Position numbers and translations under genes: made by a program
Notes under the pieces: generated by a model
The model's database searches: none
What the model was told of the DNA's origin: nothing
Seen by the model: the letters and a program-made list of their open reading frames with translations, nothing else
Part shown: piece by piece, positions 10,525 to 22,925 of the stretch
Layout: every line of letters begins with the position of its first letter
Numbering within the stretch: the stretch's first letter is position 1
Source: Platanthera guangdongensis
Lineage: Eukaryota; Streptophyta; Magnoliopsida; Asparagales; Orchidaceae
Reading direction: 5' to 3'
Assembly (NCBI GenBank): GCA_039583875.1
Contig: CM077163.1
Span: forward strand, 113,593,213-113,657,212
Length of the DNA: 64,000 nt

Positions 10525-11573
10525 ATGTCTCTCCCCCAGGAGATCCAAGAGCGCCTCAACCGGGCTCGCCAGGCCTCGGTTGCTCGCGTGGCCGCTCTGA
10601 CAGCAGTCCCGTCCAATGTCCCTCAAGTTGACTCCGCCGAGCCCGGCTCAAAGAGGTCGCAGTCATTCCCTAAAGCGGCTGAGCCAATTTATGAAGACAT
10701 GAGGACCACCCTGGAGATGGGGACTGGCTCCTCCACTCGGATAGTTCTTGAGAAGGATAGAGAGGTTCTCGTGGTCGGCGACGACCCGGACGGTCAACCT
10801 GATGGCGAGGGCGTCACGTCGCGAGAGCCCCCACCGCGTGGTGAGGCCGTTCTGGCAGACTCGCGGTTCACGACACCGGATATCCATCCCCGGGACACGA
10901 CTCTTCTCTTTGGGATACTGCTTGTTAGCTCGCAGAGGCCAAATTCGCCGGTGCGCGCCCCCTCTCCTCGGCGAACTGACTTGGCCGCGGGGGCGGGTCT
11001 GGGGACCATCCCCACCCCGGGATTCGAGCTTCTCCCGCCGGGGACTCACAGCCCAGGTTGCGGGAAGGATCTGAGGTTCATCCCTCCCCGCATCTCCTTC
11101 GAGCTGCCGAGCTCGTCAGGTCAATTTTGCTTGGACTCTTGCGCCATGAACTTTTCTTGCATTCCCCTTCTTGCTGATACTTGTCTTCACAGCTCCCCCC
11201 AGCCAGTCCGTTGCCGAGGAGTCTTCGCGGGCAGCCCACTACTCCCTCCTCCCCTCCCCAAGCTCGCTGGACTCTTACCTGGGGCCTGAAGTGGATCAAG
11301 GCGAGCTGACGAGGAGGGAGGTCAAGCTTCTCAAGAAGCTGGTGTGCGGGCTGCGTTAGGTGCATGGGGGTCAACGAGACGCTACAATGCGACTACGCGC
11401 GTCTCGCCGACACGGTGCGAAGCGGCTGGGTTGGCGAGCTGATGTCCCCCTCCCGGCTTCTGGACGAGATAGATGATGGCCTCTCAGTGTCGCAGAGGAA
11501 TTCGGGGAGGATTCGCAAGCTGCTCCGCACGCGGCAGCCTGGGGGGCAGGAGCCGCGAGGCCGGGGTAGGTAA
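10525..11573 (+). CDS. antisense ORF 1 of gypsy C, hypothetical, with one intron
   Basis: The ATG at 10525 (MSLPQEIQERLNRARQASVA) follows a TATA box. The first exon runs to 11119. A 73-bp intron (11120-11192, GTCAAT...CTTCACAG) restores the frame into APPSQSVAEE and on to a hydrophilic helical end (ELTRREVKLLKKLVCGLR) that stops at 11359. A further open stretch in another frame (11364-11573: LLDEIDDGLSVSQRN, RIRKLLRTRQ) looks like the natural continuation, so there is either a frameshift near 11360 or a second intron I could not place. The protein is Pro/Ser/Arg rich without a recognised domain. Its place beside antisense ORF 2, opposite to C, suggests an additional ORF of a Tat element rather than a host gene. 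Confidence 0.5.
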
Positions 11574-11846
11574 AACGGAGGCTCCTTTGCCGAGCCGACC
11601 GGTACTCGCATCCTGATGCTCTCCCTGCTTGCGCGCCATGCTTTTTCATTCCTGAACTTTGGTTTCTATAACAAGTAGTTTTTAGAATATTCTTGGACAT
11701 GCGTTATTCAAATAACATATTGCGATGTTTGACTTAGCCTTGGTTGGGACGCGCCGGAAGTCGGCGAGCTGGGTTGGCGAGTTGGGGTGGCGAGCTGGGG
11801 TGGCAGGCTGAGGCGATGGGACAGCCTGACCCCAGATTTCCTTTTC

Positions 11847-11854
11847 TATAAATA
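11847..11854 (+). promoter_or_regulatory. TATA box upstream of antisense gene 2
   Basis: TATAAATA (context TTTTCTATAAATAGCCC) lies 100 bp before the ATG at 11954, with a pyrimidine-rich leader between. This is a textbook plant core promoter position. Confidence 0.65.
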
Positions 11855-11953
11855 GCCCACCCCCCCTACCAACCACCGTACTGTGCTTTTATTACTCTTT
11901 CTCCCTATGCCATTTTCCTTTTCTGCTCGCGCTCTGCTTCTCCCTTTGTGATC

Positions 11954-13399
11954 ATGGGCAAGGCCAACCCTGATGCCGACGGCCTCTCTAAGTGCGTGCA
12001 GCACTTCACTGACTACTGCTTCTTTGAGGAGCACACCAGCGAGGAGGAGCTCGTGGAGTTCAAGGATGAGTATGTGCCACCGGGCTTCGAGGCGTGCAGG
12101 CCGAGGGAGGGGGAGGCTATCAACACTTTCTACGAGGACGCGCTCGCCTTCCCCATCTCGCATTTCGAGGTGAGGTTGCGCCTCCCCCTCTGGCCGGAGA
12201 TCCGGAAAATCCTGAAATACTATGGCACGGTACCCGCGCAGTTGAACTCCAACGCCGTTGCGATGATGGTGGCGTTTGCGAGCTACCTCCGGCGGGAGAC
12301 GATTGAGTTCATCCTGACAGTGTTCAGGAAGCTCTTTTCTTACAAGGTGACGCCGGATGGGGTCGCTTACTTCGGCGGCTCGCTGATCAAGGTTCACGAG
12401 ATCGCGAACAAGCATCACACTTGGATGACCAAGATCGCCTTTATCAAGGGTGATCTCGGCAACATCCCCTACTCACCCCAGCAGAAGGGCGAGGAGGTCT
12501 ATCGTCCCCCTGCCGTGTCCGGCAACGATGCCGAGCTTCACAAGTACTTTCTCCACAAGGACTTCAAGGTCGCCTTCCTGCGAAGGGGCCTTGACTCGCT
12601 CCCCCCCCCCCCCCCGTTCAACCTGGCGAAGGTATCGTTCTCTTCTCTTCTTGCCGAGATCACCCGATGGCCGAGCTCGCCACATTGCTGCTGAGTTTCT
12701 TCTAACTTTTTCCATGTATTTTCTTGCAGGGGAGCGGATAATTCCTGCGAACCCGCCATGTGCGGATCCGGGGTCGCACCCGGACCCCTTTGCTCGCGAG
12801 AAGGCGGTGGCGGCGGCCTGCCGAGATGAGGAGGCCCTCTCCCAACCCTCTTCCAGCAAGAGGCGACCTGAGGATGCGGGGTCAAACTCGCCACTCCGCC
12901 AGCGGCTGCCAAAGATGATGAGGAGAGACCTGCTGGCTCCGCGGGGGCAACAACAACAACATCAGCAGCCCATCCCCAAATACATAAGCTCATCTGAGAC
13001 CCTTCCCGACGCGTCGCCAGAGAGCCCGCTGAAGGAGGTCACCAGCAAGGGCCGGAAGAGCAGCGAGGCCCCCTCTTCCACAGTGGCGATCTCTCCACCT
13101 CTCTCGGCGAAGAGAGCGGTTCGCGAGCGTGGGGCGCTGAAGCAACATCCCCTCTTCAGCTTCGGGGGGCGGTTGAAGGACTCGGCGGGCGAGCCCATGC
13201 TGTAGTGGGATGAGCTGGCCCACCGGGTCTCCATCTCCACTCTGCACCCATCCTGGCATGACCGTGAGCCCGCCACCAGTCATGCCTTTGCCCTTAGCTT
13301 CAGCCTCTATGGCCGCGAGGATGTCGAGGCCTACAAGAATATGACCCTCCGCCAGCTCGGCCATGAGGGTCTGCAGGCCCACCTGCGGACCATGGAGCT
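11954..13399 (+). pseudogene. antisense ORF 2 of gypsy C, 5' part (putative gypsy-type transposon domain)
   Basis: The ATG at 11954 starts MGKANPDADGLSKCVQHF. Residues about 35-130 (VPPGFEACRPREGEAINTFY, FEVRLRLPLWPEIRKILKYY, AQLNSNAVAMMVAFASYL, TVFRKLFSYKV) fit the plant 'putative gypsy type transposon' family (PF04195-like), of unknown function. Exon 1 ends at 12631; a 98-bp intron follows (12632-12729, GTATCG...TTCTTGCAG). Exon 2 is charged, Ser/Pro and Gln rich. Its frame is one base off exon 1, most simply explained by a length change in the 15-C run at 12601-12615. TAG at 13204 replaces a probable CAG. The reading frame (HLRTMEL) runs into the Athila insertion at 13400 and resumes at 24724. 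Confidence 0.7.
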
Positions 13400-15191
13400 T
13401 GATGACTTATTTTAGTCATCATATTTGGGGTAGTTTAGTATGCAAAAATTCCTAGTTTAATTATATGTTTTATGTTTTTTTATGCATGTTTTGTTTTATT
13501 TCTTCTTAAAGTCTTTTTGTGTTAGGATATTATAATTCCTAGTGTTATTATAGTGTGCAATTTTATTTTGTTATGTTTTGATTTAAAAATATATAGTTTT
13601 AGTATATGTTTTATTTCTTATATTTACTTGTGTTTTGTTATGAATTTAATCAATTAATAGTATGATATATTATGTTCGTAATGTTTAGTTTCATTTGTAT
13701 TAACTAATGTTTTATTTTGTTTTATTTATAGGTTCAAAGCCTACATGATGCAGCACACAATTTGCATGACCGGCCTCTTCCCAACTTCTAGGTGCAACCC
13801 ACCATGCAGCCCCTCCCTCAAGAGCAGCCCACCTAGCCCCTACCCGAGCCACCAAACAGCCCCTACCCAAACCCAAAGCAGCCCACCTAGCCTCTACCCG
13901 AGCCCATGTAGCCCCCTCTTTCATATTTTACCATGCATGAACATATCCATGCATGGCCGGCCACCCATGATTATGTCCCTCTCTCCTCCATTTAATACAT
14001 GCATGAACTTTCATCCTACATGGCCGACCCTCCCCTCTCTCTCCCCTTTATTTTCTCTTCCATTTATTCCTCATGCATCCCCCACTCATCCTCTCTTTCT
14101 TATTAATTCCTATCCATGCACCTTGCCACCAATACATTGAACCCACCTCCTCTTTCTTCCCCCTAATTAAATAATATTCATGCACCCTCTCTATCTTACA
14201 TGGCCGGCCACCCCCCCTTGCCCCCTCTTCTTCTTTCCATTCTAGAACCTTCTCCCTCATCTATAAAAAGAACCCATATCCCATGCTTTTGGAGAGTTGG
14301 ATTTTGGGAGAGCAAGTGAAGTACTAGTTCAAGAGAGTGCTTTCTTACATGTTGTTAAGTTCTTATTAGTGTAACTTTGCTTTTGATAGTGTAATCTTTT
14401 CTTAGGTAGCATAATCTTGTCTCCTTATTATTTTGTACTTCTCCGTTTTTATTTATCAATGGAAATGAATTTCTCTTATCTTTCCGTGCTTTCTTTCTTA
14501 ACTATGCGTAGCTAATCTTCTTTTAGCATTTGATCATGAGGATCCATGATTTGAAATGAGAATTATTTTTATTTCATAGTTTTATTTTTGTGTAATTCTA
14601 CTCGGTCCTTCTTTGAATAATTATTGTGTCAACTCCGTATTTTCGGTATACGGTAGTAGGCTTATGATCTCATATTCGAGTAGCCGAGAGGCTCATGAAT
14701 GTGAAAGATCACTCAAAGAAGGAAGGAGTTGAACGCAACCCTAGAGATAGGACAACGTAAATCCTCCGGATTGGAGTCAAATCCAATAGTGCGGATCACC
14801 TCGATAATGCAACTTTAGGCTTTTTCGATTTGTAAAGAGATTTCGATCGAAGAGTCTATAAGTTAGGAGACCTAATGCTCTAGCGAGATTTTGTCTTATT
14901 TTTGGATCCGTCACGGCCGAGTTGGATTTGCAAATTTAAAACTATGCCCTTTTATTTTCTCGTTTCATTTCATGGTGAATCAATGATCGAATGCTAGCAT
15001 TTTTTATATAAGTTTTCGTCTCGCAATTTATCGTTCATTTTACTTCTTAAAAAATTCTCAAAATCCCAATAGTCTTCCGGTAGGATAATAGTTAGAGCGC
15101 GAGTAGAAGTACTTGACAACCCCGTGTTTAAATACGACCTTGGTACTACAATTCGACAGGTACGCTTGCCTGTTCGGGTTTTGGCCCACCA
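13400..15191 (+). repeat. 5' LTR of Athila
   Basis: 1792 bp, direct repeat of 22926-24723. It is A/T rich at its start, then C-rich (CCCACC, CATGCATGGCCGGCC) before the TATA box at 14262. Short open frames on both strands are LTR sequence, not genes. Confidence 0.95.
14262..14269 (+). promoter_or_regulatory. TATA box in the Athila 5' LTR
   Basis: TATAAAAA, preceded by CTCATC and followed by GAACCC, lies 862 bp into the LTR; the same site is at 23794 in the 3' LTR. Confidence 0.6.
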
Positions 15192-15197
15192 AGTTTT

Positions 15198-15215
15198 TGG
15201 CGCCGTTGCCGGGGA
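15198..15215 (+). promoter_or_regulatory. Primer binding site of Athila
   Basis: TGGCGCCGTTGCCGGGGA, six bases after the LTR, is the tRNA-Asp complementary primer site typical of Athila and Tat elements. Confidence 0.9.
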
Positions 15216-15579
15216 AATATTTCTTCGTCAATATTTTGAAAATGCTTGCGCTATTACTTTTACAAAAATCAAAAAAAAATTATTAGTATATTTATATATT
15301 TAAATATTTATAATCAACCCACCTCATTTTAATTTCTACCCCACCTAAAATCTCTCGAAAAGGGTAAGGGGCTTTAAGCGCCACCATTTTACCTAGTACC
15401 GGGCGAACCCTTCACCGGGTAGTCCTCGGGAAGTTCGAGAGCCAAGCCGTAAAAAAGTCTATTTTCAAAAAAAAAATCCAAAACAACAAAAAAAAAATTT
15501 TTCTTTCTTTCTTTTTCTTTTCTTTTTCTTTCTTTTCCAAGCTTTCATTCTCATCTTCCCTCGTTTTCTTTACTAGTGG

Positions 15580-18500
15580 ATGACCCGAGCGAATCTGTCG
15601 CTACTTGTTGATTTGGACCCAGAAATCGAACGCTCCTTTCGGAGACAACTACGATTCGGGGCTTCCACTTCTCAAACAGCGGTTGAGGATTCCTTCGGGG
15701 ATTGTAATTATTCTGAAATGGGAGATCCCAACCCAGGAATGGCTCAGCAAAGGACTATGTCCGATTATGCTCGACCCAACCTGGAGGGGACTGAAACAAG
15801 TATTGTTCGACCTGCAATTGCGAACAATAACTTCGAGCTTAAGCCTAGCATCATACAAATGGTGCAGCAATATGTACAGTTCGACGGATTACAAGATGAA
15901 GATCCGAACTTACATATTGCTAATTTTCTTGAAATCTGTGATACCTTTAAAATTAATGGTGTTTCAGACGATGCTATTAGGCTAAGACTCTTCCCATTCT
16001 CCTTAAGGACTAAAGCCAAACAGTGGTTGAGTTCTCTTCCAAGAGGCTCAATCACTACTTGGAACATTTTAACTGAAAAATTTCTTGCTAGATATTTCCC
16101 TCCCGCCAAAACTGCTAAGTTAAGAAATGATATCACTTCATATTCTCAAATTGATTCTGAGACCCTCTATGACACTTGGGAGAGGTTCAAAGAACTTTTG
16201 AGAAGATGCCCACATCATGCTCTGCCTGTATGGTTACAGGTTCAGACATTTTACAATTGGCTAAATCAAGAAACTAAGCAAATGATAGATGCCGCTTCCG
16301 CTGGTTCCTTGGACCGCAAAACTCCGGAAGCCGCTCTTGAGCTTATCGAGGACATGGCGATGAACACTTATCAGTGGAATTCGTCCAGGTCTCGCCCATC
16401 TAAACCTGCAGGTATCTATGAAGTGGATTCGGTGACGCAACTGGCGATGCAAGTGGAAATGCTGAACAAGAAGATCTCGGAGATGACTGCTCCCTCCGCC
16501 GCTAAGGTATATGAAAATGCTGCTGCTGCCGAGCAGGTGGATTATCTGGGGAACATACCCAGGCCTGCTCAAAATAATTCTGCCAATAATTTTTCTACTT
16601 TTTCGAATTTTTCTTCTCCTCCTGGTTTTAATGCTGCTACGAATTCTTATCATCCTGGATGGCGTAACCATCCTAATTTTTCATGGAGTAATAATGCTAA
16701 CGTAGTACGCCCACCGCACGATTTTACACCACCACCACCACCACCACAACAAAATTTTCAAAAACCTTCCCCTTTGGAAGAGATCTTTGCTAAGTATATA
16801 AGCTCAAACGATGCTACTATTAGAAACATAACGGGATCAATTAAAAATTTAGAAAATCAGGTCGGCCAACTCGCCAAGGCTCTTTATGAGAGACCACCTG
16901 GAACTCTTCCCTCGAACACTGAGCCTAACCCAAGGGAACACGCAAATGCGATTTCCCTTCGGAGCGGTAAAGTTGTTAACGAGCCCACCACAAGGGAAGA
17001 GCCAAGGGTGATTGTCCCTCCTGTTTGTACCCCCATGGAAAATGACAACTTAGATCTTGAAAACGAAAAATCTACACTTGAAAAAGAAAAGGATAGCTCT
17101 ATTATTTCTGATTCCGAAAAAAAGACAAATGGTTTTCAAAATGATGCTCCAATTGTTCTAAAGGAATTTCCGCCACCTCCTTATCCGGCTAGACTTAGGC
17201 AAGAAAAATTAGATAATCAATATCAACGCTTTCTTGAAATATTTAAACAAATTCAAATTAATTTGCCGTTTCATGAAGCGATTAGCCAAATGCCTAAGTA
17301 CGCCAAATATCTTAAAGATTTATTAACAAACAAAAAGAAATTAGAAAATTTATCGCATGTAACCTTAAATGAAGAATGCTCGGCGGTCGTTAACAACTCT
17401 AATCTTCCTAAAAAGATAAACGATCCGGGTAGTTTTTCCATTCCGTGCGTTTTTGGTGATCTGTTTGTTAAACATGCGTTAGCGGATCTAGGAGCAAGCA
17501 TAAATTTGATGCCCTTTTCTTTATTCAAAAAGTTAGGATTGGGCACTCTGAGCCCTACAAGAATGAGTATCCAATTAGCCGATAGATCTATCAAGTATCC
17601 ACTAGGTATCGTTGAGGACGTGCTAGTAAAGGTCGACAAATTCATCTTCCCGGTGGATTTTGTCATTCTTGATATTGAAGAGGACGTCGAGGTTCCTCTT
17701 ATCCTTGGACGACCATTTCTAGCCACCTCTCGAGCGGTTATAGACGTTAGTAACGGAAAGTTGTTTTTGCGTGTGGGAGATGATGAGGTCACATTTTCAA
17801 TTAATCAATCAATGAAAAATTCCTTACAAAATGATGACTCATGCTTCTTTATTGATGTTTTAAATGAAGATTCTTCCCTTTCCCTTTCCAACATCTCTTC
17901 AAATGAATTTTCCTCTTCTTTTTCTGAAATTTCTTCACATGATTTTGAAAACCCGGTTATGTCAGCACAAGCAAATTTTGGAAACGATTCTGTCTTTGGT
18001 AGAAACAAGTATGAAAATCTTATTTTTGAAAAAGAAAAGAATTTGACAAACTCTTATACCGAGCCGCCCCATCTTGATTTAAAACCACTCCCTGATCATC
18101 TAAAATATGCCTTTCTTGAAAAAAATTCTAAGTTGCCCGTTATAATCTCGGCCTATTTATCTCAATCCGAAAACGATCAGTTGATCGAAGTACTACAAAA
18201 GCATCGCCGAGCTATAGCGTGGCAAATTTGTGATATTCCTGGCATAAGCCCCTCCTTCTGCACACACAAAATATTTTTTGACAATAATCCTAAGGGTGTA
18301 GTTCAACCACAACGTCGTCTTAATCCAAATATGAAAGAGGTTGTGAAGGAAGAGGTGCTTAGGTTATTAGATGCAGGGATAATTTATCTGATTTCCGATA
18401 GTCAGTGGGTGAGTCCGGTATAGGTTGTTCCTAAGAAGGGAGGGATTACGGTAGTACCAAATGAAAATAACGACTTAATTCCAACTAGGACGATAACGGG

Positions 18501-20972
18501 ATGGAGGATGTGCATCGATTACCGTAAGCTAAACGATGCCACTCGAAAAGATCACTTCCCCCTCCCCTTTATCGATCAAATTCTAGAACGTTTGTCCGGG
18601 CACAATTTTTATTGCTTCCTCGACGGTCTCTCGGGATACTTTCAAATCCCTATCGCACCCGAGGACTAAGAGAAGACGACATTCACCTGCCCCTTCGGAA
18701 CTTTTGCTTATCGTAGAATGCCTTTCGGATTATGCAACGCACCCGCCACCTTTCAGCGGTGTATGCTTGTTATTTTTGATAAATACGTCGAGAATATTAT
18801 GGAAATATTTATGGACGATTTTTCTGTTTTTGGCGACTCCTTTAATTTATGTTTAGAAAATTTGAAAAAAGTTTTACAACGCTGCGAGGAAACGAATCTA
18901 GTTTTAAATTGGGAGAAGTGCCACTTTATGGTACGCGAAGGTTTAGTCCTTGGCCACAACATTTCCGCTAGGGGAATTGAAGTGGACAAGGCAAAAATTG
19001 AAGTAATTGAAAAGTTACCGCCGCCTACAAATATTAAAGCGATTAGAAGTTTTTTAGGACATGCGGGTTTTTATCGACGATTCATTAAAAACTTTTCAAA
19101 AATTACTAAGCCTCTCACCCACCTTCTCGAAAAAGACACTCCTTTCGTTTTTGATGAATCATGTCTCGTGGCATTTGAATTAATTAAATCTAAACTTATA
19201 AATGCTCCCATTTTGATCGCCCCAGTTTGGGATTTACCTTTCGAAATCATGTGTGATGCGAGTAATCATGTGGTAGGTGCGGTTTTAGGTCAACGAATCG
19301 CTAAGAACTTTCATCCGATTTTCTACGCTAGTAAAACTCTCACTTCTGCGCAAGAAAATTACACCACGACGGAGAAAGAGCTCTTAGCGGTTATTTTTGC
19401 TTTTGATAAATTCCGACCGTATGTTACTCTTTCTAAGGTTATTGTTTTCACGGATCATTCCGCTCTGAAGTACCTCCTTTCTAAACCGGATGCCAAGCCG
19501 CGTCTTATCCGTTGGATCCTCTTACTTCAAGAATTCGACTTGGAGATTCGGGATAAGAAAGGAGCGGAAAACTTAGCAGCTGATCATCTCTCTCGTCTTG
19601 AAAATCCCGATCTAGATCTTTTAAATGAAACTTTTATTAATGATTCTTTTCCGGATGAGCGTCTTTTTACTATTTCTTCATCTCCTACCCCCTGGTTTGC
19701 CGATCTGGCCAATTATCTCGTGGCCCGGGTCCTTCCAAAAGAATACTCCACTCACCAAAAGAAGAAATTCTTTTCGGAGTTGAAGTATTATTTTTGGGAA
19801 GACCCATTTCTATTTCGCATTTGTGCGGACCAGGTGGTTAGGAGATGTGTTTCACGGGAGGAGGGTCACCAAATTTTAAAACATGTTCATGAAGGTCCGA
19901 CTGGCGGGCACTATCAAGCTAACCGCACCGCACACAAAGTGCTTAGTGCTGGCTTTTACTGGCCAAGCATATTTAAAGATGCACAAATCTTTGTGGGCGG
20001 GTGCGATCGATGCCAGCGGACTGGAAATCTCTCAAATAAAAATGAAATGGAACAAAACTACTTTCTCGAATGCGAAGTTTTTGATCTATGGGGCATAGAC
20101 TTTGTCGGCCCATTTCCCTCCAGCTTAGGAAATAAATATATTCTAGTCGCAATCGATTATGTTTCTAGGTGGGCAGAGGCCCAAGCTCTACCAAATAATG
20201 ATGCTCGCGTTGTTGTCAATTTTTTTAAAAAATTATTTTCTCGCTTTGGTTTTCCTCGAGCGATCGTTAGTGATAGGGGAAGTCATTTTTGCAACGCTCA
20301 ACTCACTAAGGCTTTAGCCAAATATGGCGTTACGCATAAATTATCCACTGCTTATCACCCCCAAACTAACGGTCAGGTCGAGGTAGTCAATCGCGAACTT
20401 AAACGAATTTTGGAAAAAAACGTTTCTACTTCTCGTAAGGATTGGTCTTTAAAATTGGACGATGCTCTGTGGGCCTATCGGACAGCGTACAAGACCGCCA
20501 TCGGTTGTACTCCTTTCGATTAGTCTATGGAAAATCGTGTCATCTTCCGGTAGAAGTAGAACACCGTGCGTACTGGGCGTTAAAGTTTTTCAATTTCGAT
20601 CCGCACTCGGTCGGCGAGCATAGAAAAAACCAACTAAATGAGCTTGACGAGTGGCGAGCGTACGCATACGAAAATAATAAAATTTATAAAGAACGCACGA
20701 AATTGTATCACGATAAGAACCTGCGCCACCCTAAAACTTTTAAACCAGGCGATCAAGTTCTTCTTTTTAATTCGCGTTTACGTCTCTTCCCGGGAAAGCT
20801 CAAATCTAGATGGTCCGGACCGTTCACGGTCAAGGATGTTTTTCCTTACGGCACTGTGCTACTTTCACACCCCGATAAGGGGGACTTTAAAGTTAATGGC
20901 CATAGACTTAAACTTTATTTTTCTAATGATTATGTGCCTCCTGCAAAGGAGAATCTTGTGTTGGACTCTTAA
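15580..20972 (+). pseudogene. Athila gag-protease-RT-RNase H-integrase, broken by two stops and one shift
   Basis: The ATG at 15580 starts a gag of the Athila type (MGDPNPGMAQQ, LRLFPFSLRTKAKQWL, FLARYFPPAKTAKLRNDI) with a Pro-rich middle and no zinc knuckle. Protease is DLGASINLMP (near 17492), RT has FMDDFSVFG (near 18815), RNase H has [12 protein letters not shown] and [11 protein letters not shown], integrase has an HHCC region ending CDRCQ and the DDE motifs [15 protein letters not shown] and [12 protein letters not shown]. Damage: TAG at 18421 (probably CAG), TAA at 18667 (probably CAA), and loss of one base near 20517, after which the frame continues ([20 protein letters not shown]) to 20972. 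All other stretches are open, so decay is light. Confidence 0.93.
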
Positions 20973-22925
20973 ACATTTATCTTGTGTGGGACAATTTTTT
21001 TTTATTTTATTTCTGGACTTATTATTATTATTCTGAAACTCTTTTATTCGGACTTTAAATGATTGTAATAAAAACCATTATCGGGCATCTGCCCATGGAC
21101 TCTATCTATGTTTTGCTTTTATTTTGCTCTTCCTACCGGAGGCCAATCAAGTCCATGTTCGTGGTCGCCGCTCCGCCGTTGCTGATATCAGATGGATCAA
21201 GTCATACCTGCTGACGATCAAGTACTCTAAAAAGCAAGCATGGGGGAGCAACATCCGCCTTCATCTCACGAACCCGGGGAAGTCCTGTTCTTATTTATTT
21301 ACTTTTCCTGCATTTTTCTTTTTCTCTTCTTCTCAGTCCCCTTCTCTTTTTCTTTATATTTCCTTCATTGAGGGCAATGAAGAATTTAAGCATGGGGGGG
21401 GTCTAGTTCCTTTTGGTCTTTTCTTTCTGGTTTTCTTCTTTAAAAAAAAAATTTAATATTATGCTAGTATAGTATAGTATGTTATGTCATCAAAATCCAA
21501 AAAATTATAAAATATAAAACCCAAAAAAATTAGAAAAACAAAAATCAAAAAAATTGTGCTAAAATCTATTTGAAAAACAAAACCTAAAATTATTTCTATC
21601 TTTATTTTTATGTTTCTTCTAGTGAAGTGTAGGCCCGTGCGGTTTTTGTAGTTCTATGTAGAATCCTTTGAAAATGTTTTCTAAACTTATCATTTTAGCA
21701 TAGTTTAGTTCTACTAGTTTCTTTTTTCTTAAATATAGACATCTGATTTTTACGTTATAAGTAGCAATTTGTAGTTATGTCTTTTTATTCGGTTAGTTGC
21801 TTACGAATGGTTGCTAGGTATCATTAGCTCTTTTTCATTTGCGAGGTAGTCTTTCTTGGTGTCTAGAACTTGTACCAAGCTACTCTCGAAGCATTTGCGC
21901 CGTTTTTACGTTCTTTAGAAATGATTTAGGCCACCATTTGAATAGTTTGAGCTTTTCATGCCCACAAAAAACAAAACCCTTGCAAAACAATTTTGGGCCT
22001 TTTTCCTTTTTCCTTGTTTTAGCTCCACCTTTCATTTCATTATATTCACCAAAGCCAAAAATCTTTTCCTATTTTTGCACTATAAATTTGAGCTTAAAAA
22101 TTATTCTTTGTGGGAAGGGTATTATGTTTGAAATGAATAGGAAATTCTCAAGCTTATTTTTGGAGTTTTCTTATCAAATGCTATTCAAAAGAAAAAAATT
22201 GAGAAAGAAAAAATATATATATATCATTACAAAATCAAAAAAAAATGAATGCAAAAAGTTTATGTTTGGCCAAGTTTATAAAAGAAAAAAATTTTCATGG
22301 CCATGTTGTTGTAGTTTCATATTGGAGAAATGACATACTCATTATTTCTCATCTTTTTTATGCTATGTTTATTTTTGAGCTCACCTTGGTTTAGTGCCTA
22401 AAACCTTCATGTTTATCTTTGATTCCACTTCCTAATCATTTACCTAAGCCAAGTTTTAATGCCTAGTAGAAGTCCTAATGATCTTAGAACTTAATTTCGC
22501 GTAGTGGAGAAAGTGTGAACGTACAAGCCTATGGCCACCATCATTGATGGATTTCTTTGGAGGTTATCTTGGAGTGTCTTAGGGTTAATGTTTATCTAGC
22601 AACCTAGTAGTTTGTTAATGCGCCGTTTATTTAGAACCTCTACTTTTGTTGTCCTTATTTTCATTTATTTTGGATGCCTTGTTTTTAAGATTTAGAAATG
22701 TGTAGACTTTTCTTATGTTCTAATGATATTTTTAGGTCTCCACTTTCAAGTTTTCTATTGTGCACTTCTCACCCCACTAGTTGTTAACATAGGAATTAGG
22801 ATAGTTTAATTTTTCATGTTTTGTTTTTCTTAAAAATTGCAACCTAAATCTTCTTTGTTTTCATTCCCTAGTTCTTTAAGTTTTATTTGCTTGAGGGCAA
22901 GCAAATACTCTAGCATGAGGGAATT
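20973..22925 (+). other. Athila 3' non-coding region
   Basis: About 1.95 kb of A/T-rich DNA with many A-runs and no credible ORF. Autonomous Athila elements usually hold an envelope-like ORF here. A purine tract AAGCATGGGGGGGG near 21390 resembles an internal polypurine tract. The tract before the 3' LTR is a weak GCATGAGGGAATT. Confidence 0.7.

Noticed and set aside
9978..13399. A host gene with exons at 10.5-13.2 kb
   Set aside because: The PF04195-like domain, continuation beyond the Athila insertion and antisense position beside Tat-type pol favour an element-borne ORF; a host origin cannot be fully excluded.
13712..14260. ORFs in the Athila LTR, repeated at 23238-23792
   Set aside because: Low-complexity Pro/Ser-rich or Gly/Arg-rich frames within the LTR, found in both copies and not resembling a protein family.
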